Shown here piece after piece: positions 59,950 through 64,000 of a stretch of 64,000 nucleotides of DNA; the first letter of the stretch is position 1; the number at the start of each line of letters is the position of its first letter. The position numbers and the translations under genes are program-made. The notes below the pieces were generated by a model, which saw nothing but the letters and a program-made list of their open reading frames with translations, did not search any database and was not told the origin of the DNA. Where the stretch lies: NCBI GenBank assembly GCA_963674975.1, contig OY771913.1, positions 1,240,001 to 1,304,000 of the forward strand, given 5' to 3'. This stretch comes from UBA4781 sp963674975 (GTDB lineage Bacteria > Chloroflexota > Anaerolineae > Anaerolineales > Anaerolineaceae).

Positions 59950-60905
59950 GCTTCACCGTTCCATTTCGGGAGCTGAATGCTGACCACCGTACCGGCACCT
60001 TCTTTGCTGCGAATGGCAAACTCTCCTTCAAGTCGCCTTATGATCGTTTTTACAATAGAAAGACCCAACCCATAGCCGGGGATACCTCGTGAATTCCTGG
60101 CACGATACAATTCGTTTCCGATATTCTCAAATTCGTTTTCCGGAATTCCAATACCACTGTCAGCAACTTCGATCATGACCTGATCGTGTATCTCATGCGC
60201 CCGTATTTCAATCGTGTCATCCTTCTGTGTATATTTAACAGCGTTATCAGTAAGGTTTTGCAGGACAAGATACAGCAGATCTTCATCCGTCCAGATCTTC
60301 GGTAAAGTCCAGGGGGTCTTTGGAACGGTCAGGAGGATCTTTTTATGTTTACTGGCAGGATTTTTCTTTAAATCTTCAAAAAACTGCTGCAGGATGCGGT
60401 CGATTTCTACCGCAGAAAATTCAAGGGTGCAGGTTTCCAACTCAGAAAGCTTCCTCAGATCACTGACAAGTCGTTTAATGCGGCAGGTCTGTTCATCGAT
60501 CTGAAAGACCATCTGCTGGATCTCTTTGATCTGGTCCTGCGGTTCAACATTGACTTCTAAAGGAGCAGAACCAACCGAATTATTAATAGTAGCAACACGG
60601 GTAGTAATGGCTGATAAAGGATTCTTCAACTCATGATCCAGCCTTCGTAAGAACTGGCGGTGCTCGACCCCTTCATTTTCGATGAGTATTTCATACTGTT
60701 TTTGAACATTTTCTGAGCGCCAATGATATATAAAAAGTAGAATGGAAAGAAGAACCCCAACAAGCAGCAGCACGCTGGCGATATCAAACCTGGTTACGAT
60801 CACAGGTAATTCCGGGTTGGTTTTATCCAACCACCACGCTGCAATACATCCAACCACAGCCGGGCAAAGGGTAAAAAGCCATTTGCGCTTCAATTTAGCT
60901 TTCAT
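59946..60905 (-). CDS. Two-component sensor histidine kinase
   Basis: A 319-residue kinase with two N-terminal membrane helices (about 9-26 and 41-60) and almost no extracellular loop. The H-box is LDHELKNPLSAI with His91. The ATPase part has N-box NLTDNAVKYT, G1 DSGIGIPENE and G2 GYGLGLSIVK. The tiny sensory region suggests that another protein senses the signal, possibly the lipoprotein encoded directly downstream. Confidence 0.94.
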   Translation of the reverse strand: MKAKLKRKWLFTLCPAVVGCIAAWWLDKTNPELPVIVTRFDIASVLLLVGVLLSILLFIYHWRSENVQKQYEILIENEGVEHRQFLRRLDHELKNPLSAITTRVATINNSVGSAPLEVNVEPQDQIKEIQQMVFQIDEQTCRIKRLVSDLRKLSELETCTLEFSAVEIDRILQQFFEDLKKNPASKHKKILLTVPKTPWTLPKIWTDEDLLYLVLQNLTDNAVKYTQKDDTIEIRAHEIHDQVMIEVADSGIGIPENEFENIGNELYRARNSRGIPGYGLGLSIVKTIIRRLEGEFAIRSKEGAGTVVSIQLPKWNGEA

Positions 60906-61084
60906 GTTCTTCGATGGGATCCCTCCACACTTTTGTGTTTCTTCATCTCAAAAAATACCATCAAACTGCTTTGAAAGCAAATGATTCATCAATTTATTTC
61001 ACACATCCACTTTTTCTGTGTTAAGCCGATATTGGCAAGATGACCATGCATTGTTAAAGCAATCTCCCCCATACAGCAAAAAAA

Positions 61085-62095
61085 TTATAAAATTTTTGGA
61101 GTAAAGGGGGAAAAAGCAGGATTGATCCTGCGCAGCAGGCGGTAAGCGAAAGGCTCGAAACTAAAAGTCGGCCAGTAGCGGGAAGCCTCAAGATTTGTGA
61201 TGCGCCAATCGGTAAAGATACGATCATACCCCTGTTCATGAGTGATATTGAGAATATGGGTAAACAATGCCCGTCCGATCCCTCTGCCCCGGTAAGCAGG
61301 GTCGGTTGCTGCGATCGAAAAGTGTGCAATCTTCAGATCACCCAAATAGTTGATCGCGCCAACTTCTTCGGGATAAACACACACATACGAAATGATCTCA
61401 TTCCCATCCAATGCCACCCAAGTGGTCGAAGTATCATCATTTGCCAGTTCAGCATACCCAGCCCGGATATTTTCGATATGTCCATCAGGCACCGGTGCCC
61501 ATACCGGCGCCTGGTTGAGTCGTTCCGCGATCCAATGGCACTTTAAGGCAAGCTGACCGGCATCAGCGGGTTCTATCTCGCGCATGGAAAATCCGTCAGG
61601 TAGGGAAATTTCTTTTCTTTCTTCCTGTAACGGAGCAATCGCATATACCTGTTCCTGCCCAAAACTCAGGGAAAAAGCAGACCGCAGCCAATCATCCAAT
61701 GCCGGGCAGATCAGATAGTGATTGAGAATGCCATCCTTGACCCAGATATCTCCTGCCGCAGTATACAGGGCACGGAAAGCTTCAAAAGAGTTTTCATGGG
61801 GTAGAACGATCCCTCCAAACGGCACCCACGCATATTTCCCAAAGAAAAGGTTCTCATCATAATATCCCAGCATGAAGCCAACCATTTCATCCTGCTGCAG
61901 TAAAACACAACCTTTTCCCTTTGACTTTTCAGATAAAGCTTTCAGAAAACTGCCTGCTGCTTCTTTATCTTGAATCCGTTCGGGAAGTAACGGAAATCTT
62001 TTCCGTAATTCGGCAGACTGCCGTACAAGCACACTCGCCGCCTGCAGGATATGTTCATTTTGAAATATCTTAAATTGATATAAGAATTTATCCAC
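61085..62095 (-). CDS. GNAT-family N-acetyltransferase (two-domain)
   Basis: A 336-residue protein. An N-terminal degenerate GNAT-like half (residues 1-140) is followed by an active-looking C-terminal GNAT domain with the acetyl-CoA loop RGRGIGRALFTHIL and an upstream beta-strand FSIAATDPAY. Tandem GNAT proteins of this size occur as mycothiol-synthase-like enzymes, but the substrate cannot be inferred. The first codon is GTG, with no ATG nearby and no clear ribosome site. Confidence 0.85.
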   Translation of the reverse strand: MDKFLYQFKIFQNEHILQAASVLVRQSAELRKRFPLLPERIQDKEAAGSFLKALSEKSKGKGCVLLQQDEMVGFMLGYYDENLFFGKYAWVPFGGIVLPHENSFEAFRALYTAAGDIWVKDGILNHYLICPALDDWLRSAFSLSFGQEQVYAIAPLQEERKEISLPDGFSMREIEPADAGQLALKCHWIAERLNQAPVWAPVPDGHIENIRAGYAELANDDTSTTWVALDGNEIISYVCVYPEEVGAINYLGDLKIAHFSIAATDPAYRGRGIGRALFTHILNITHEQGYDRIFTDWRITNLEASRYWPTFSFEPFAYRLLRRINPAFSPFTPKIL

Positions 62096-62288
62096 GGATT
62101 CATTTTATACGAAAGCACTGAATTTTAGTTCAGCAGTTATATGAAAAACCTGATTAGCTCACAATCATCCAGTTTTCTGCACCAGTACACAACAACTCTC
62201 CTTGATTGAATCTCCTCACCCGTTTTACTAAATTTCGGATCAATCATTCATTCAATTTTTGAATAGTTTCTATTTTCCTAAAACAAAT

Positions 62289-63941
62289 TCATGGAAAATA
62301 AAGCATCCTGTTTCCTTCTGGAACAGTATCGGAGAGCAAAGCAGCCCAAACAAAACTGCTTACTTCTTCCTTCGTCATACCGTCTGGCACGCTTGTCACT
62401 TCAATACTGCCCCCATGATCGCTGATCACATAATCAAATGTAATACCTGCTTTTTCCAGATCAGTCTGAACAGCAGCGATCAATTCAGCAGGCAGGTTTC
62501 CCGGCTGGGGCGCAGTTGATTTCCCTAACCAGATCGACATGGTAGATTTAGGATCATCCTGCGGATCAAATCGGAAAGGTTCATTGTAGTAAATACGGTA
62601 GCACATCTGGTCATCTGGATCACCCTCCGTCAAAACAAGACCACTTTCATGGAATGCCTCTCCCTTATAAAGGAGATTAATAGAAGGCAGCCATTGACTT
62701 CCCTGCGGATCAAAAACACAAAACAGCAGCGCAGCTTGAGATGGATTGATCTCTATTCCCCTAAATATGATCGTCTTATCATCGAGCATAGCAGTTTTAA
62801 CGGTTGAAAAAGTCAACTGCCCAACGTATGAGGGTTTTACATCTATAGAGAATAATTCCACCGGCAGAGTACGAACTTCGCCATCTTCAGCGTATACTTC
62901 TCCTCCAATCGGGATCTCTATGGTATAGGTTTCTTTTTGTAAACCTTCATCGGTGGAAGAAGGCAGTCCCACATCGATTATCCCTTCAAAAGTCTGGAGT
63001 TCATCCTCCTGTGTATCCTCCCCTCCTGCGCCGCCTACTCCTCCATATCGTTCAGCATTCTCCAGATCAATCAGACTGCCATCTGCCCGGTGGATGGTAA
63101 TGTTCTGCAAATCGATGACCTGCACCGGGGAAAAATCTTCAGGTATGGGATAACCGGAAACCAGCAAATCTAGATAAAGCCTGGTTTCATCGATATAAAA
63201 CCATTTCACGATCAATGTCAGAGTAGATGAATCCAGTTCTTTAACATAAGTATTTTCATCTTCGGTAGTCTGAACAAAAAATGAAGGAGTGGGCGTTATT
63301 TCAGGTCCTACATAAGTAGGAATCATGATGTAAAGCATTTGCCCCTCAAAGATGATATCGGAGTCTACCGGTATACCGTTCAACTCACGCAGCTGATCCA
63401 CCGTAATACCATAAGCAGCGGCAATACTCCACAGCGTTTGCCCTTTTTCAACAGTATGAAGGATCGCTCCATCTTCCTGTGGTGTGGCAATTTCTACCGG
63501 AACCATATCGGAATATTTCCCCGAGATAATGGTGAGAAGATTTTTTAAATTATGTCCCGGAGCGACAACAAATGCCATCGCCAGAAATACAGCAACTGCC
63601 AATACTGCACCAATAAGATAATATACGCGCTTGTTCATGAAAATCCTCAGCTTTCTTTTTCCCCCATTGTAGGAAGATTCATTCCCCGGCGCATCTGTGG
63701 ATTCCCGATAGGTAGTTTCCACAGGTTCTTCTACACCTTCTGTAGAAGTATCTTTCATTAAGAGCAATACTGCTTCAGTACGTGAACTGACACCTAATTT
63801 CGAATAGATATTGCTCAGGTGAAATTCAACCGTCCGATTCGATATCTTTAGCTGCAGTGCAATCTGTTTATTGCTTTTCCCCTGAACAAGCAGCTTAATA
63901 ACTTCCCGCTCCCGTTCACTGAAACTATCTATATTGTTCAT
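62289..63941 (-). CDS. Membrane-anchored LuxR-type regulator with extracellular LysM domain
   Basis: A 550-residue one-component regulator. Residues 1-65 form a LuxR-type helix-turn-helix (FSEREREVIKLLVQGKSNKQ, then IALQLKISNRTVEFHLSNIY). A polar linker leads to one membrane helix (about 105-127), then a LysM domain (HTVEKGQTLWSIAAAYGITV, near 161-206) and a large beta-rich extracellular part without known motif. GAGGAT precedes ATG 63941. Direct signal transfer from peptidoglycan-binding outside to DNA inside is the simplest reading. The likely targets are unknown. Confidence 0.88.
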   Translation of the reverse strand: MNNIDSFSEREREVIKLLVQGKSNKQIALQLKISNRTVEFHLSNIYSKLGVSSRTEAVLLLMKDTSTEGVEEPVETTYRESTDAPGNESSYNGGKRKLRIFMNKRVYYLIGAVLAVAVFLAMAFVVAPGHNLKNLLTIISGKYSDMVPVEIATPQEDGAILHTVEKGQTLWSIAAAYGITVDQLRELNGIPVDSDIIFEGQMLYIMIPTYVGPEITPTPSFFVQTTEDENTYVKELDSSTLTLIVKWFYIDETRLYLDLLVSGYPIPEDFSPVQVIDLQNITIHRADGSLIDLENAERYGGVGGAGGEDTQEDELQTFEGIIDVGLPSSTDEGLQKETYTIEIPIGGEVYAEDGEVRTLPVELFSIDVKPSYVGQLTFSTVKTAMLDDKTIIFRGIEINPSQAALLFCVFDPQGSQWLPSINLLYKGEAFHESGLVLTEGDPDDQMCYRIYYNEPFRFDPQDDPKSTMSIWLGKSTAPQPGNLPAELIAAVQTDLEKAGITFDYVISDHGGSIEVTSVPDGMTKEEVSSFVWAALLSDTVPEGNRMLYFP

Positions 63942-64000
63942 TGATAATCCTCAAATCATTTTAACAGAGCGACTGCTCTCATTTTATCCTTCATATATGT
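63942..64000. other. Upstream region of the LuxR-LysM gene, cut by window end
   Basis: Only 59 bases remain. I see no gene and no clear promoter in them. Confidence 0.5.

Overview
The window reads as a chromosomal segment of a Chloroflexota bacterium, most likely class Anaerolineae. This is an inference from gene content, not from a marker gene: no rRNA or tRNA gene was seen. Supporting features are moderate GC with AT-rich gaps, many lipoproteins with Thr/Pro/Ser or Glu/Ala linkers, a heliorhodopsin (a family reported mainly from monoderm lineages including Chloroflexi), MshEN/GspE-N domains fused to a glycosyltransferase, and sigma70-type promoters with Rho-independent terminators.

Layout. 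1-8.1 kb: the tail of a DUF4342 protein, a zinc-ribbon protein, two lipoproteins (one SGNH-like), a heterodimeric ABC exporter with its MarR regulator, an exported alpha/beta hydrolase and a 58-residue protein. 8.4-12.7 kb: a small membrane protein, DegV, heliorhodopsin and TypA. 12.8-17 kb: an agmatine deiminase pathway cluster (agmatine deiminase, antiporter-like permease, putrescine carbamoyltransferase, Lrp-type regulator). 17.2-19.7 kb: MsrB-MsrA, a pentapeptide-repeat protein, a MobB-like GTPase and two very small proteins. 19.8-22.2 kb: proB-proA. 22.3-31.3 kb: a five-gene exopolysaccharide operon (small membrane protein, 1319-residue MshEN-GT2 fusion, GT-C membrane enzyme, BcsB-like protein, degenerate GGDEF protein), which may be a c-di-GMP-controlled, PilZ-independent glucan synthase. 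31.6-34 kb: a large thrombospondin type 3 repeat surface protein behind an attenuator-like leader. 34.2-38 kb: a ferritin-VIT1 fusion, a CPBP protease, a Cof-type phosphatase and an HtrA protease. 38.2-42.3 kb: a Na,K-ATPase-like P-type pump with two TrkA-type proteins. 42.5-48 kb: a Mut7-C protein, an HPr kinase-like protein and an amino acid ABC transporter whose leader carries a Cys-Cys micro-ORF and a terminator. 48.3-53.1 kb: an ECF sigma factor with a membrane propeller protein, a class II aldolase and a TM1410/GH114-type protein whose two halves are in swapped order. 53.1-64 kb: DeoC, GrpB, an unknown protein, two surface proteins sharing a C-terminal domain, a two-component system with a lipoprotein between kinase and regulator, a GNAT enzyme and a membrane-bound LuxR-LysM regulator.

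No CRISPR array, prophage or intact insertion sequence was seen. The only repeat-rich gap is at about 51.1-51.4 kb. The observations most worth a second look are the permuted GH114-like protein, the MshEN-GT2 operon, the Cys-leader attenuator, the TSP3-gene leader switch, the heliorhodopsin and the Na,K-type ATPase/TrkA operon.
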